From Rahnella rivi (GTDB lineage: Bacteria; Pseudomonadota; Gammaproteobacteria; Enterobacterales; Enterobacteriaceae), in assembly GCF_019049655.1 (NCBI RefSeq), contig NZ_JAFMOX010000066.1, positions 186,001 to 250,000 of the forward strand: a stretch of DNA of 64,000 nt, read 5' to 3'. The translations under genes were made by a program, and so were the position numbers. Positions 23,535 through 32,321 of this stretch are shown in pieces. Below the pieces are notes generated by a model that was not told the DNA's origin, did no database searches, and worked only from the letters and a program-made list of their open reading frames with translations. How positions within the stretch are numbered: the stretch's first letter is position 1; each line of letters starts with the position of its first letter.

Positions 23535-24968
23535 TTAATGGCTGCGCATGTACTCATCCATATCGGTTTTCAGGTTGTCAGACTTGGTACCAAAGATTGC
23601 CTGAACACCAGAACCTGCCACAACCACACCGGCTGCACCCAGTTTTTTCAGGCCAGCCTGATCAACTTTGGAAATATCAGCCACGCTGACACGCAGACGG
23701 GTGATACAGGCATCCAGGTTGGTGATGTTGTCTTTGCCGCCGAAAGCCTGAACCAGAGAGGCAGACATTTCTGAACCGCCCTGAGTCGTGGTTTCGCTTG
23801 CAGAGTCTTCACGACCTGGGGTTTTCAGATCCAGTTTGGCAATCAGGAAACGGAAGATGCTGTAATAAACCACTGCATAAACCGCACCGACTACAGGGAA
23901 CAGCCAGATGCGGCTGCTGTTGCCGCTCAGCACGATGAAGTCGATCAGACCGTGTGAGAAGCTGGTGCCGTCACGCATCCCCAATAGGATACAGATTGGG
24001 AACGCCAGACCTGCCAGAATCGCGTGGATCACATACAGGATCGGCGCAACGAACATGAAGGAGAATTCGATCGGCTCAGTGATACCGGTCAGGAACGCAG
24101 TCAGTGCAGCGGAGATCATGATGCCGCCGACTTTTGCACGGTTCTCAGGTTTCGCTGAGTGCCAGATAGCCACAGCAGCTGCCGGCAGGCCGTACATTTT
24201 GAACAGGAAGCCACCAGACAGTTTACCCGCAGTCGGGTCACCCGCCATGTAACGTGGGATGTCGCCGTGGAACACCTGGCCCGCAGAGTTGACGTACTCG
24301 CCGATTTGCATCTGGAAAGGAACGTTCCAGATATGGTGCAGACCAAACGGAACCAGTGCGCGTTCTACCACGCCGTAGATACCGAATGCCACTACCGGGT
24401 TCTGGTAAGCAGCCCATTGAGAGAAGGTTTGGATAGCGCTGCCGATAGGTGGCCAGATGAAGGACAGAACCACACCCAGAATAATCGCCGCCATACCGGA
24501 AATGATTGGCACAAAACGTTTGCCCGCGAAGAAGCCCAGATATTCAGGCAGCTTGATGCGGTAGAAACGGTTGAACATGTATGCCGCAATCGCACCGGAG
24601 ATAATACCGCCCAGTACGCCGGTGTCCGCCAGATGGCTGGCTGCAATTTCTTCAGCCGGTAAATGCAGAACCAGTGGAGCCACAACCGCCATGGTTTTGA
24701 CCATGATGCCGTATGCCACAACGGCCGCCAGTGCAGAAACACCGTCGTTGTTCGTAAAGCCTAAAGCAACGCCGATAGCGAAGATCAGAGGCATGTTAGC
24801 GAAGACTGAACCACCAGCCTCGGCCATGACATGAGAAACGATCAGCGGAAGCCAGCTAAAGTTTGCAGAACCGACGCCAAGCAGAATACCTGCGATTGGC
24901 AGTACGGAGACTGGCAACATCAGCGATTTACCGACCTTCTGAAGGTTTGCAAACGCGTTCTTAAACAT
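23535..24968 (-). CDS. ptsG: PTS glucose transporter, EIICB(Glc)
   Basis: Inner-membrane glucose permease and phosphotransferase; it takes phosphate from EIIA(Glc) and delivers glucose 6-phosphate to the cytosol. 477 residues, as in E. coli. The N-terminal EIIC domain (about 1-385) contains the glucose-family stretch GITEPIEFSFMFVAP. A linker follows, then the EIIB domain with the phosphorylated cysteine in NLDACITRLRVSV (about residue 421) and the end DEYMRSH. The message start region carries a conserved ACTCAGGAG segment, the known SgrS target. Confidence 0.98.
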   Translation of the reverse strand: MFKNAFANLQKVGKSLMLPVSVLPIAGILLGVGSANFSWLPLIVSHVMAEAGGSVFANMPLIFAIGVALGFTNNDGVSALAAVVAYGIMVKTMAVVAPLVLHLPAEEIAASHLADTGVLGGIISGAIAAYMFNRFYRIKLPEYLGFFAGKRFVPIISGMAAIILGVVLSFIWPPIGSAIQTFSQWAAYQNPVVAFGIYGVVERALVPFGLHHIWNVPFQMQIGEYVNSAGQVFHGDIPRYMAGDPTAGKLSGGFLFKMYGLPAAAVAIWHSAKPENRAKVGGIMISAALTAFLTGITEPIEFSFMFVAPILYVIHAILAGLAFPICILLGMRDGTSFSHGLIDFIVLSGNSSRIWLFPVVGAVYAVVYYSIFRFLIAKLDLKTPGREDSASETTTQGGSEMSASLVQAFGGKDNITNLDACITRLRVSVADISKVDQAGLKKLGAAGVVVAGSGVQAIFGTKSDNLKTDMDEYMRSH

Positions 24969-25305
24969 AATTGAGTGTGCTCCTGAGTAATGATGCTTTT
25001 TGATACTTCATGCGGTGTAGCCTGATAACTCACCGCGTAGCAAGCGGTCTGAAACCCCGTTGCCGTCGGGTGTCTGAGCACCCCTTTTAATTTTTACGCA
25101 GGGTAAAATAAATCCCTTTGTTAATGTTTGATGGCAGTCACGTTTTTCTGAAAAATGCTGAAAAACTGGATTAAAAACCGTCACTTTCACACGAAAAATC
25201 CGAATGAGGCTTTCCCGACAACCGAAAAACGGTGCCAAGATACCTCATTCAGACGATTAATTACGAGGTGAAAAATAAATCCAGCGAATATGACTAAGCT
25301 ACAGC
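24969..25305. other. ptsG upstream region
   Basis: Non-coding 337 bases between ycfH and ptsG. It should hold the ptsG promoters and binding sites for CRP and Mlc. I could not fix individual sites apart from the SgrS-type segment next to the start codon. Confidence 0.55.
24971..24998 (-). promoter_or_regulatory. Putative SgrS small-RNA target in the ptsG leader
   Basis: Just before the ptsG ATG the message reads ATTACTCAGGAGCAC followed by ACTCAATT. It preserves the ACTCAGGAG core, including the ribosome site, that SgrS pairs with in E. coli during glucose-phosphate stress. The sgrS gene is outside this window. Confidence 0.55.
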
Positions 25306-26100
25306 CTAGATCAAGGAGGAAGTGTCGACATGAAATAATCGTGAAAAGTTCTGAGTTGTCGCCTCTGCCAGTTGCTCCAGACTGACGCCTTTAAGCACCG
25401 CCATGTATTCGGCAACATCACGCACGTAAGCAGGCTGATTTTCTTTTCCACGATGAGGCACCGGTGCCAGATACGGCGAGTCAGTTTCCACCAGCAGACG
25501 ATCCAGCGGTACGTAGCGGGCAACTTCGCGCAAGGCTTCGGCATTGCGGAACGTCACGATGCCGGAGAAGGAAATGTAAAAACCCAGATCCAGCAGGAAT
25601 TCTGCTGTCGGCAAATCTTCAGTGAAACAGTGCAGAACGCCTCCGCATTCCCCGGCATTCTCTTCTTTCAGAATATCCAGCGTGTCCTGGCGGGCATCGC
25701 GGGTATGGACGATCACCGGTTTATTCAGCGCACGGCCAATGCGGATGTGCTCGCGAAAAGAGTCCTGCTGCAACTTCAGCTGGTGCGCTTCTTTCTGATA
25801 GAAATAGTCCAGACCGGTTTCGCCCATCGCCACTACTTTCGGGCTGGCGGCCAGACGGCGCAGTTCCGCAAAGTCATAACCGTCATCAATATTCAGAGGA
25901 TGTACACCGCAGGAAAACGCCACATCAGGGCGATCGCCAATCAGTTGGGTCATCGCCTCATAGCCAGGCAGCGTGGTGGCGACCGCCAGCATGAATTTCA
26001 CATCACGCTCACGGGCCTTTTCCAGCACGTTGTCCGCGCCGGAATGCAGTTCGTTGTAATCCAGGCTGTCGAGGTGACAATGGGAATCGACTAAAAACAT
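25306..26100 (-). CDS. ycfH: TatD-family metal-dependent hydrolase YcfH
   Basis: TIM-barrel metallohydrolase of the TatD group, probably a DNase or D-aminoacyl-tRNA deacylase-type enzyme; the exact role of YcfH is unsettled. 264 residues. Metal ligands: H7 and H9 in DSHCHLD, the Glu in AMGETGLDYF, the His in VIVHTRDA, the His in GVLHCFTE, and the Asp in LLVETDSPYLAP. These are the full set for the family. It lies downstream of tmk-holB with a 32-base gap, an order conserved in enterobacteria. Confidence 0.93.
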   Translation of the reverse strand: MFLVDSHCHLDSLDYNELHSGADNVLEKARERDVKFMLAVATTLPGYEAMTQLIGDRPDVAFSCGVHPLNIDDGYDFAELRRLAASPKVVAMGETGLDYFYQKEAHQLKLQQDSFREHIRIGRALNKPVIVHTRDARQDTLDILKEENAGECGGVLHCFTEDLPTAEFLLDLGFYISFSGIVTFRNAEALREVARYVPLDRLLVETDSPYLAPVPHRGKENQPAYVRDVAEYMAVLKGVSLEQLAEATTQNFSRLFHVDTSSLI

Positions 26101-26132
26101 AGTGGTTAACTCATTACGATTGAAAGTGGGGT

Positions 26133-27152
26133 TCAGCGCGACAGGTCAGAACTGAAGTAAGAAGGGACAACTGCGCCTTGCAACATATGTTCCCATTCGA
26201 GCAATTGCTCCGTCAGCAGCAGTTCGCGGTTCACACCTGTAATGGAGAGCAACTGCTGACGGCACTGCATCCATGCCGATACGGATTGTTGCAGTGACGC
26301 ATTGGACTGCGCGCTGGCAAGCAACGCGATCAGAGGTTGCTGGTCATGATTAACGATAAACTGCGCAGCCTGTTGCTGCCATTTGATGGCATCCAGCAGC
26401 AGCGAAGCCAGCCAGCTGATGCGGTCTGCGGCATCATCATGGTTCAGCTGTGGCAGCAGAGCCAACATATCCTGCTGCTGACACTGGGTGAAAAGCAGCT
26501 GGCACAGCGCCAGACGCTGTTTCCAGCGTTCCGGCTGCAACAGTTCGAGCGCAGAAAGAGGCGCGCCCTGTGTCAGGCGTAATGCGGTTCTGACCGTTAT
26601 CACATCTGCGCTGAGCTGACGGTTGATCCACTGAACCGACAAAGCTTCTTCGGGCACCGGCAGATGCCAGTAGAAACAGCGGCTGCGGATAGTTGCCAGT
26701 AACGCAGAAGGTTCACGGCAGCCCAGCAGAAAATAGGTTCCGGCCGGAGGTTCTTCCAGCGTTTTGAGCAAAGCATTGGCTGCCGCTTCCGTGAGCAATT
26801 CGGTCTGCGGGATCCACACAACTTTCGCCCCGCCCTGCTGCGAATAGTTGTAGAGCGTCTCAATCAGCTGACGCACCGGATCAATACCCAGTGAGCTTTT
26901 ACCCTTTTCGGGCTGCAGCACATGCCAGTCAGGGTGGTTTCCGGCGATCATCAGCTGGCAGCTGTGGCATTTGCCGCAGCTTTTCTCGCCGTCTTTATGC
27001 TGACACAACAACCAGCGGCTTAGCCCGTAGACCAGCGCATCGTCGCCCATACCTGCCGCAACATGCATTAGTACGGCGTGATGTCCCCGGCCGGTCTGAT
27101 ACTGTCCAATCAGCTGACGATAGGGAGCGCTGAGCCACGGATACCAGCTCAT
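26133..27152 (-). CDS. holB: DNA polymerase III subunit delta' (HolB)
   Basis: Clamp-loader subunit of the replicative polymerase. 339 residues (E. coli: 334). It starts MSWYPWLSAPYRQLIGQYQTGRGHHA. A zinc module SCGKCHSCQLM is near residue 60, and the AAA+ core follows with LLTEAAANALLKTLEEPP and LLATIRSRC, the arginine-finger region (SRC). The P-loop is degenerate (GMGDDALV), as is usual for delta', which does not hydrolyse ATP. Its ATG overlaps the tmk stop by four bases (ATGA). Confidence 0.96.
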   Translation of the reverse strand: MSWYPWLSAPYRQLIGQYQTGRGHHAVLMHVAAGMGDDALVYGLSRWLLCQHKDGEKSCGKCHSCQLMIAGNHPDWHVLQPEKGKSSLGIDPVRQLIETLYNYSQQGGAKVVWIPQTELLTEAAANALLKTLEEPPAGTYFLLGCREPSALLATIRSRCFYWHLPVPEEALSVQWINRQLSADVITVRTALRLTQGAPLSALELLQPERWKQRLALCQLLFTQCQQQDMLALLPQLNHDDAADRISWLASLLLDAIKWQQQAAQFIVNHDQQPLIALLASAQSNASLQQSVSAWMQCRQQLLSITGVNRELLLTEQLLEWEHMLQGAVVPSYFSSDLSR

Positions 27153-27802
27153 GATGCGCGACCTTGCGCCAATGATTGTTCATCGAACCAGTTTTTCAGC
27201 GTCTGTTCGATAGACGCAGTCACCTGTTCGATAGTCTGAGAGGCATCAATGGTTTTGATGCGGCTGTCCTGACCAGCAAGTTCCAGATAACGGGCACGCG
27301 TGCGTTCGAAAAACGGCAAGGCTTCCTGCTCAATACGATCCAGCTCGCCACGGGCGCGGGCTCGTTGCAGGCCAAGCGCGGGTGGAAGATCAAGATAGAG
27401 CGTCAGATCGGGACGAAAGTCACCCAGTACGGTGTCACGCAGCGAACTCATCAGCGCCGCATCGATACCGCGGCCACCGCCCTGATAGGCCTGGGAAGAA
27501 AGATCATGACGATCCCCCACCACCCATGCACCACGCGCCAGAGCGGGCAGGATCACCGTCTCAACCAACTGAACACGCGCTGCGTAGAGCATCAGCACTT
27601 CAGCTTTCACGGTAGGTTTTTCACCGTCCACGCCGCGTTTAAATAAATCCCGCAGCTTTTCCGCCAGCGGCGTGCCGCCGGGTTCACGGGTAAAAACAAT
27701 TTCTTCGACGCCATGTTGGCGTAACGCATTCACAACCACTTCATGAGCGGTCGTTTTGCCCGCCCCTTCAAGGCCTTCAATTACAATGAAGTTACTTTTC
27801 AT
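27149..27802 (-). CDS. tmk: Thymidylate kinase
   Basis: Phosphorylates dTMP to dTDP for DNA synthesis. 217 residues (E. coli: 213). The P-loop is GLEGAGKTT (residues 10-18), the dTMP-binding DR motif lies in FTREPGGTPLAEKLRDL, and a lid region is present in LDLPPALGLQRARARGELDRIEQE. It overlaps mltG by 11 bases and holB by four bases, so mltG-tmk-holB is a coupled run. Confidence 0.97.
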   Translation of the reverse strand: MKSNFIVIEGLEGAGKTTAHEVVVNALRQHGVEEIVFTREPGGTPLAEKLRDLFKRGVDGEKPTVKAEVLMLYAARVQLVETVILPALARGAWVVGDRHDLSSQAYQGGGRGIDAALMSSLRDTVLGDFRPDLTLYLDLPPALGLQRARARGELDRIEQEALPFFERTRARYLELAGQDSRIKTIDASQTIEQVTASIEQTLKNWFDEQSLAQGRAS

Positions 27803-28817
27803 TCTTATTCTTCAGAGCCTCTAAATACACGCGAACCGCCTTGTTATGATTCACAAGGTTAGTGCTGAAAGTATGCCCGCCTTTGCCGTCAGCGACAAAG
27901 TAAAGATAGGGCGTTTTTGCAGGGTGTGCCGCAGCCTGAAGAGAAGCTTCACTTGGCATCGCGATGGGCGAAGGCGGCAAACCGGAAATGACGTAGGTAT
28001 TGTACGGCGTTGGCGTCTCGAGATCTTTTTTGCGAATATTGCCGGTATAACTTTCGCCCATGCCATATATGACCGTCGGATCGGTTTGCAAACGCATACC
28101 AATGCGCAGACGGTTAATGAATACCGATGCCACTTCTGCGCGTTCACCCTTGACTGCCGTTTCCTTTTCGATGATTGACGCCATTGTCACCAACTCAGCA
28201 GGCGTTTTATAGGGTAAGGCATCCGCGCGCTCCTTCCAGATATCCGCAACGGTTTTTTCCATGCGCACGTGCGCACGTTTAAGCAGCGATAAATCCGTCA
28301 TGCCCGCCGTGTAGTGATAGGTATCAGGATACAACCAACCTTCGGCATTTTTCGTGTCGGTCATGCCCAGCACTGCGGCGATCTCTTCCCCGCTTTTGCC
28401 TTTTAATTCATGTTTAATAAACTCTGAATTATCCAGAACCTTCATCCAGTCACTGAGCTTAAAGCCTTCGACAAAACGAATGCTGAACTGCGCTTCTTTG
28501 CCACTTTTCAGCAACTCGAGCATCTGGCGAACGGTCATACCTTTCTCAAAACGGTAAGTGCCCGCTTTGAATTCACTCAGTTCAGGCTCAAGGCGCAACA
28601 ACCAGGGAAACCACGGATTGGGTTTCATGAGTTTTTTATCGATCAGTAATGTTTCCAGCACCACGCGCCCGGTGCCCGCTGGCAGGGTAAAAATGGTTTC
28701 GCTGCTGACGTTAATCGGACGGTCAGCGAACTGTTTCACTTTGTGGTAGGAAAATGCCGCCATCCCGAGCAGGATCAGGACAATCAGGGCGAGGATTTTA
28801 GTTTTTTTGTGTGTCAT
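27792..28817 (-). CDS. mltG: Endolytic murein transglycosylase MltG
   Basis: Inner-membrane lytic transglycosylase that cuts nascent glycan strands and sets their length (YceG family). I start it at ATG 28817 (MTHKKTKILALIV), 341 residues, matching the family; TTG 28838 would lie inside the end of pabC. One membrane helix (about residues 6-23) comes first. A LysM-like region (FTLPAGTGRVVLETLLIDKKL) follows. The catalytic domain contains the active-site Glu in ASIIEKETAV and the conserved QTDPTVIYGMG, PYNTY and HPAKTPYLYFVADGKGGH. Confidence 0.95.
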   Translation of the reverse strand: MTHKKTKILALIVLILLGMAAFSYHKVKQFADRPINVSSETIFTLPAGTGRVVLETLLIDKKLMKPNPWFPWLLRLEPELSEFKAGTYRFEKGMTVRQMLELLKSGKEAQFSIRFVEGFKLSDWMKVLDNSEFIKHELKGKSGEEIAAVLGMTDTKNAEGWLYPDTYHYTAGMTDLSLLKRAHVRMEKTVADIWKERADALPYKTPAELVTMASIIEKETAVKGERAEVASVFINRLRIGMRLQTDPTVIYGMGESYTGNIRKKDLETPTPYNTYVISGLPPSPIAMPSEASLQAAAHPAKTPYLYFVADGKGGHTFSTNLVNHNKAVRVYLEALKNKNEK

Positions 28818-28831
28818 AGATTGTTCACTTT

Positions 28832-29629
28832 TTAACAACTGTGGCGCAGGAAATCGTACAAATGTCGCGAGGAATAATGGCGTTCATTCACTTGCGTCAC
28901 CGGTAATAATGGCATTAATGCGTTACAAATCAGGATCTCATCAGCATCGGCCAGTGTTTCCGGCGTTTCACTGACAATATCGACTGTCCAGTCTGACCTT
29001 GCACGCAGCTCCCGAATAATGTGCTGGCGCATAATGCCGTCCACACCAGACTGCGATAAATCCGGGGTGTAAACGCGGTTCCCCTTGCGCCAGAATAAAT
29101 TGGCCGCACAGCATTCCACCAGGCAACCGGAGGTGTCAACCACCAGTGCCTCATTGGCGTCCGTCTGGTCAAGATGCATGCGGATCATGACCTGTTCAAG
29201 CCGGTTTAGATGTTTGATACCGGCCAGCAATGGATTTTTGCTTAACGTGACCGGGCTTGATATGAGCTTCACGCCCTGCTCACGCCACAGGTGATAATGG
29301 GCAGGATAATCAGAGAAAGAGACAATGCGCGATGGGGCACTGCATCCTGCGGCGCTGTAACCGCGCCCTCCCTGACCGCGGGTGAGGATCGCTTTCACCA
29401 CGCCCTGAGCATGTCCCGACGCGGCCTGCATCATTTCGGACTCAAGCGCCTGCCAGTCAGCCTGAGTAATGCTGAGGGCGCTGGCGGCTCTCTGCATGCG
29501 GGCAATGTGTAAGGGCAGAAACTGAATGTCTCCCTCAATCACCCGCGCGGTTGTAAAGCAACCGTCGCCAAACTGCACCGCCCGGTCGCCTGCCGGCAAT
29601 GCATTTGTCACCACACCGTTAATCCACAT
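28832..29629 (-). CDS. pabC: Aminodeoxychorismate lyase PabC
   Basis: Pyridoxal phosphate enzyme of fold type IV that converts 4-amino-4-deoxychorismate into p-aminobenzoate and pyruvate, a step in folate synthesis. 265 residues (E. coli: 269). Motifs: GDRAVQFGDGCFTTARV at the start, the PLP lysine in AGIKHLNRLEQV, and NEALVVDTSGCLVECCAANLFWRKG with CNALMPLLPV near the end. It lies between fabF and mltG in the conserved order and is separated from fabF by a weak terminator. Confidence 0.95.
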   Translation of the reverse strand: MWINGVVTNALPAGDRAVQFGDGCFTTARVIEGDIQFLPLHIARMQRAASALSITQADWQALESEMMQAASGHAQGVVKAILTRGQGGRGYSAAGCSAPSRIVSFSDYPAHYHLWREQGVKLISSPVTLSKNPLLAGIKHLNRLEQVMIRMHLDQTDANEALVVDTSGCLVECCAANLFWRKGNRVYTPDLSQSGVDGIMRQHIIRELRARSDWTVDIVSETPETLADADEILICNALMPLLPVTQVNERHYSSRHLYDFLRHSC

Positions 29630-29792
29630 GGTTACACCCTCCGGGCATCAAAATTTCTGTCAGCAGAGCCTGCGGGAGCAGGCTCATCTCAGCAAGTGGA
29701 GCATTCCGACTTTACCGCACTGCAATCTACAGCTGGCATCAACACGCATTCTGTTGAACAGCCGTTTGAGGGGCGCCCTTTCATCCAGACAG

Positions 29793-29818
29793 CAAAAAGG
29801 CCCGATCAACGGGCCTTC
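29793..29818 (-). terminator. Terminator after fabF
   Basis: On the minus strand GAAGGCCCG and CGGGCCTTT pair around TTGAT, with a T-run of five. It probably ends fabF transcription, allowing partial read-through to pabC. Confidence 0.7.
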
Positions 29819-29841
29819 TATTTCAGTCATCACCGACTGAC

Positions 29842-31083
29842 TCAGATCTTACGGAACACCAGTGAACCATTAGTGCCACCGAATCCGAATGAGTTACACA
29901 ACGTGTACTCCATATCTTTGACCTGACGTGCTTCGTGAGGCACGAAGTCAAGGTCACAACCTTCATCCGGATTATCCAGGTTGATGGTTGGAGGAACCGC
30001 CTGATCGCGCAGCGACAGAACCGTGAAAATGGATTCTACCGCGCCGGCAGCGCCTAACAAGTGTCCGGTCATCGACTTAGTGGAACTGACCAGCACGCGA
30101 TGCGCATCCGCACCAAAGACAGATTTCACCGCCTGAGCCTCGGCTTTATCTCCCGCAGCGGTGGATGTGCCGTGCGCGTTGATATAACCCACTGAAGAGG
30201 CAGAAATGCCTGCATCACGTAACGCATTTTCCATTGCCAACGCAGCACCTGCACCGTCTTCCGGTGGTGATGTCATATGGAAGGCGTCGCTGCTCATGCC
30301 AAAACCGACGATCTCAGCGTAAATCTTCGCCCCACGTTTGCGGGCGTGTTCATACTCTTCCAGCACCATAATGCCTGCGCCGTCACCCAGTACGAAACCA
30401 TCACGATCTTTATCCCAAGGGCGACTTGCCGCCTGAGGGTTGTCATTGCGCGTCGATAACGCACGAGCCGCGCCAAAACCACCGACACCCAAAGGGGTAC
30501 TGGCTTTTTCTGCGCCGCCTGCCAGCATCACGTCAGCGTCGTTATACGCGATAATACGTGCCGCATGGCCAATGTTGTGTACGCCAGAAGTACAGGCTGT
30601 AGCAATAGAAATGCTCGGTCCACGCAATCCAAACATAATGCTCAAATGGCCTGCGATCATGTTTACGATGGTGGAGGGAACGAAGAAAGGACTGATTTTG
30701 CGTGGTCCGCCGTTAACCAATGAGGAATGGTTTTCTTCTATCAGACCAAGCCCGCCGATACCGGAACCGATCGCCGCACCAATACGGGGCGCGTTCTCAG
30801 CCGTCACTTCAAGCCCTGAGTCTTGCATCGCCTGAATACCGGCGGTAATACCATACTGAATAAAGGCATCCATCTTGCGGGCATCTTTGCGCGGGATGAA
30901 CTCTTCACAGTTGAAATCTTTAACTAAGCCTGCAAACCGTGTTGCGTAGGCGCTAGTATCAAAATGGTCGATCAGGCTAATGCCACTCTGACCGGCAAGG
31001 AGAGCGTTCCAAGTGGACTCTACAGTATTGCCGACAGGAGACAGCATGCCCAGTCCAGTCACTACAACTCGACGCTTAGACAC
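29842..31083 (-). CDS. fabF: 3-oxoacyl-[acyl-carrier-protein] synthase II (FabF)
   Basis: Condensing enzyme that elongates acyl-ACP with malonyl-ACP; it makes cis-vaccenate precursors and gives temperature control of membrane lipids. 413 residues as in E. coli. Catalytic Cys164 (counting Met) is in ISIATACTSGVHNIGHA. The two active-site histidines are in INAHGTSTAAGDKAE and KSMTGHLLGAAGA. The start MSKRRVVVTGLGMLSPVGNTV is typical. It is separated from acpP by a strong hairpin, the arrangement that lets acpP be expressed more than fabF. Confidence 0.98.
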   Translation of the reverse strand: MSKRRVVVTGLGMLSPVGNTVESTWNALLAGQSGISLIDHFDTSAYATRFAGLVKDFNCEEFIPRKDARKMDAFIQYGITAGIQAMQDSGLEVTAENAPRIGAAIGSGIGGLGLIEENHSSLVNGGPRKISPFFVPSTIVNMIAGHLSIMFGLRGPSISIATACTSGVHNIGHAARIIAYNDADVMLAGGAEKASTPLGVGGFGAARALSTRNDNPQAASRPWDKDRDGFVLGDGAGIMVLEEYEHARKRGAKIYAEIVGFGMSSDAFHMTSPPEDGAGAALAMENALRDAGISASSVGYINAHGTSTAAGDKAEAQAVKSVFGADAHRVLVSSTKSMTGHLLGAAGAVESIFTVLSLRDQAVPPTINLDNPDEGCDLDFVPHEARQVKDMEYTLCNSFGFGGTNGSLVFRKI

Positions 31084-31125
31084 GGGTGTCCTCCAGGGAG
31101 GGAAAAAAGTAGTAATACCGTGGGA

Positions 31126-31159
31126 TAAAAAAAACTTAGGCGGTCAAATGACCGCCTAA
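31126..31159 (-). terminator. Hairpin terminator or attenuator between acpP and fabF
   Basis: On the minus strand TTAGGCGGTCA pairs with TGACCGCCTAA around TT, followed by a long T-run. It probably limits read-through into fabF. Confidence 0.92.
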
Positions 31160-31184
31160 CTATCTAAACTTAAAGCATGTACGC

Positions 31185-31421
31185 TTACTGTTGGCTAGCG
31201 TTGATAAAATCAATTGCTGCCTGAACAGTAGTGATCTTTTCAGCTTCTTCGTCAGGGATCTCGGTATCAAACTCTTCTTCCAGAGCCATAACCAGCTCAA
31301 CGGTGTCGAGAGAATCAGCGCCAAGGTCGTCTACGAAAGATGCAGCATTCACTACTTCTTCCTGTTTAACACCCAGCTGTTCAACGATGATTTTCTTAAC
31401 GCGTTCTTCGATAGTGCTCAT
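31185..31421 (-). CDS. acpP: Acyl carrier protein
   Basis: Small acidic carrier, 78 residues, that holds growing acyl chains on a 4'-phosphopantetheine arm. The attachment serine is S37 in LGADSLDTVELVMALEEEF. The sequence is near-identical to E. coli AcpP. Located between fabG and fabF; a promoter is expected in the 150 bases before its start, which fits its need for very high expression. Cytosolic. Confidence 0.99.
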   Translation of the reverse strand: MSTIEERVKKIIVEQLGVKQEEVVNAASFVDDLGADSLDTVELVMALEEEFDTEIPDEEAEKITTVQAAIDFINASQQ

Positions 31422-31530
31422 ACTCTTAAATTTCCTATCAAAACTCGCTTTCGCGATGGTTTTCGTAGTGTATAAAATGTTGAAAAAGATGCAACTAAAT
31501 CCAGGCTGTTCAAACCACGAATTTGCTCTA

Positions 31531-31552
31531 TTTTGCGGTTTTTACCGCAAAA
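31531..31552. repeat. Perfect inverted repeat between fabG and acpP
   Basis: TTTTGCGGT and ACCGCAAAA form a 9-base perfect stem with a four-base loop. On the minus strand no T-run follows, so it is not a standard terminator. It could be an RNA processing or stabilising hairpin between fabG and the acpP promoter. Confidence 0.6.
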
Positions 31553-31574
31553 AACGCAAATAATTTCGTAATTT

Positions 31575-32309
31575 TTAAATCATGTACATGCCGCCATTGA
31601 CATGTAATGTTTCACCGGTGATATAGCTGGCCTCGTCAGAGGCTAAAAAAGCAACGGCGCTGGCAATTTCTTTGGCATCGCCCAACCGGTTGGCTGGAAC
31701 TGATGACAAAATGCCTGCGCGTTGATCATCTGTCAACGCCCTTGTCATATCCGTCTCAATAAAGCCGGGAGCCACGACGTTGACAGTAATGCCACGTGAA
31801 GCAACTTCACGCGCCAAAGACTTACTAAAACCAATCAAGCCAGCTTTAGCCGCCGCGTAGTTCGCCTGCCCTGCGTTACCCATGGTGCCAACAACGGAAC
31901 CAATTGTAATAATCCGTCCACACCGTTTCTTCATCATAGCCCGCATGACAGCTTTTGACAGCCGAAACACTGAAGTCAGGTTTGTATCCAGGATATCCTG
32001 CCACTCATCATCCTTCATACGCATGAGAAGGTTATCACGGGTAATGCCGGCATTATTAACTAAAATATCAATTTCGCCAAATTCAGCTCGAATCGTCGTC
32101 AATACTTGCTCAATAGATGCAGAATCAACCACATTGAGCATAATACCTTTGCCGTTATCGCCTAAATATTCACCGATCGCTTCAGCACCTTTCTCGCTGG
32201 TCGCCGTGCCGATCACTTTCGCGCCGCCAGCAACCAGTTTTTCTGCGATAGCGCGGCCAATACCACGGCTGGCGCCTGTTACCAGTGCAATTTTGCCTTC
32301 GAAGCTCAT
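31575..32309 (-). CDS. fabG: 3-oxoacyl-[acyl-carrier-protein] reductase (FabG)
   Basis: NADPH-dependent short-chain reductase that performs the first reduction in each fatty-acid cycle. 244 residues as in E. coli. The NADPH loop is TGASRGIGRA (11-20), NNAG at about 85-88, and the catalytic set is S138, Y151 and K155 (GSVVGTMGNAGQANYAAAKAG). It follows fabD by 12 bases in the plsX-fabH-fabD-fabG run. Confidence 0.98.
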   Translation of the reverse strand: MSFEGKIALVTGASRGIGRAIAEKLVAGGAKVIGTATSEKGAEAIGEYLGDNGKGIMLNVVDSASIEQVLTTIRAEFGEIDILVNNAGITRDNLLMRMKDDEWQDILDTNLTSVFRLSKAVMRAMMKKRCGRIITIGSVVGTMGNAGQANYAAAKAGLIGFSKSLAREVASRGITVNVVAPGFIETDMTRALTDDQRAGILSSVPANRLGDAKEIASAVAFLASDEASYITGETLHVNGGMYMI

Positions 32310-32321
32310 AATATCCTCTTT

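Noticed and set aside
29630..29841. Small frames between fabF and pabC
   Set aside because: The interval contains only the fabF terminator and an untranslated stretch; the frames lack ribosome sites.
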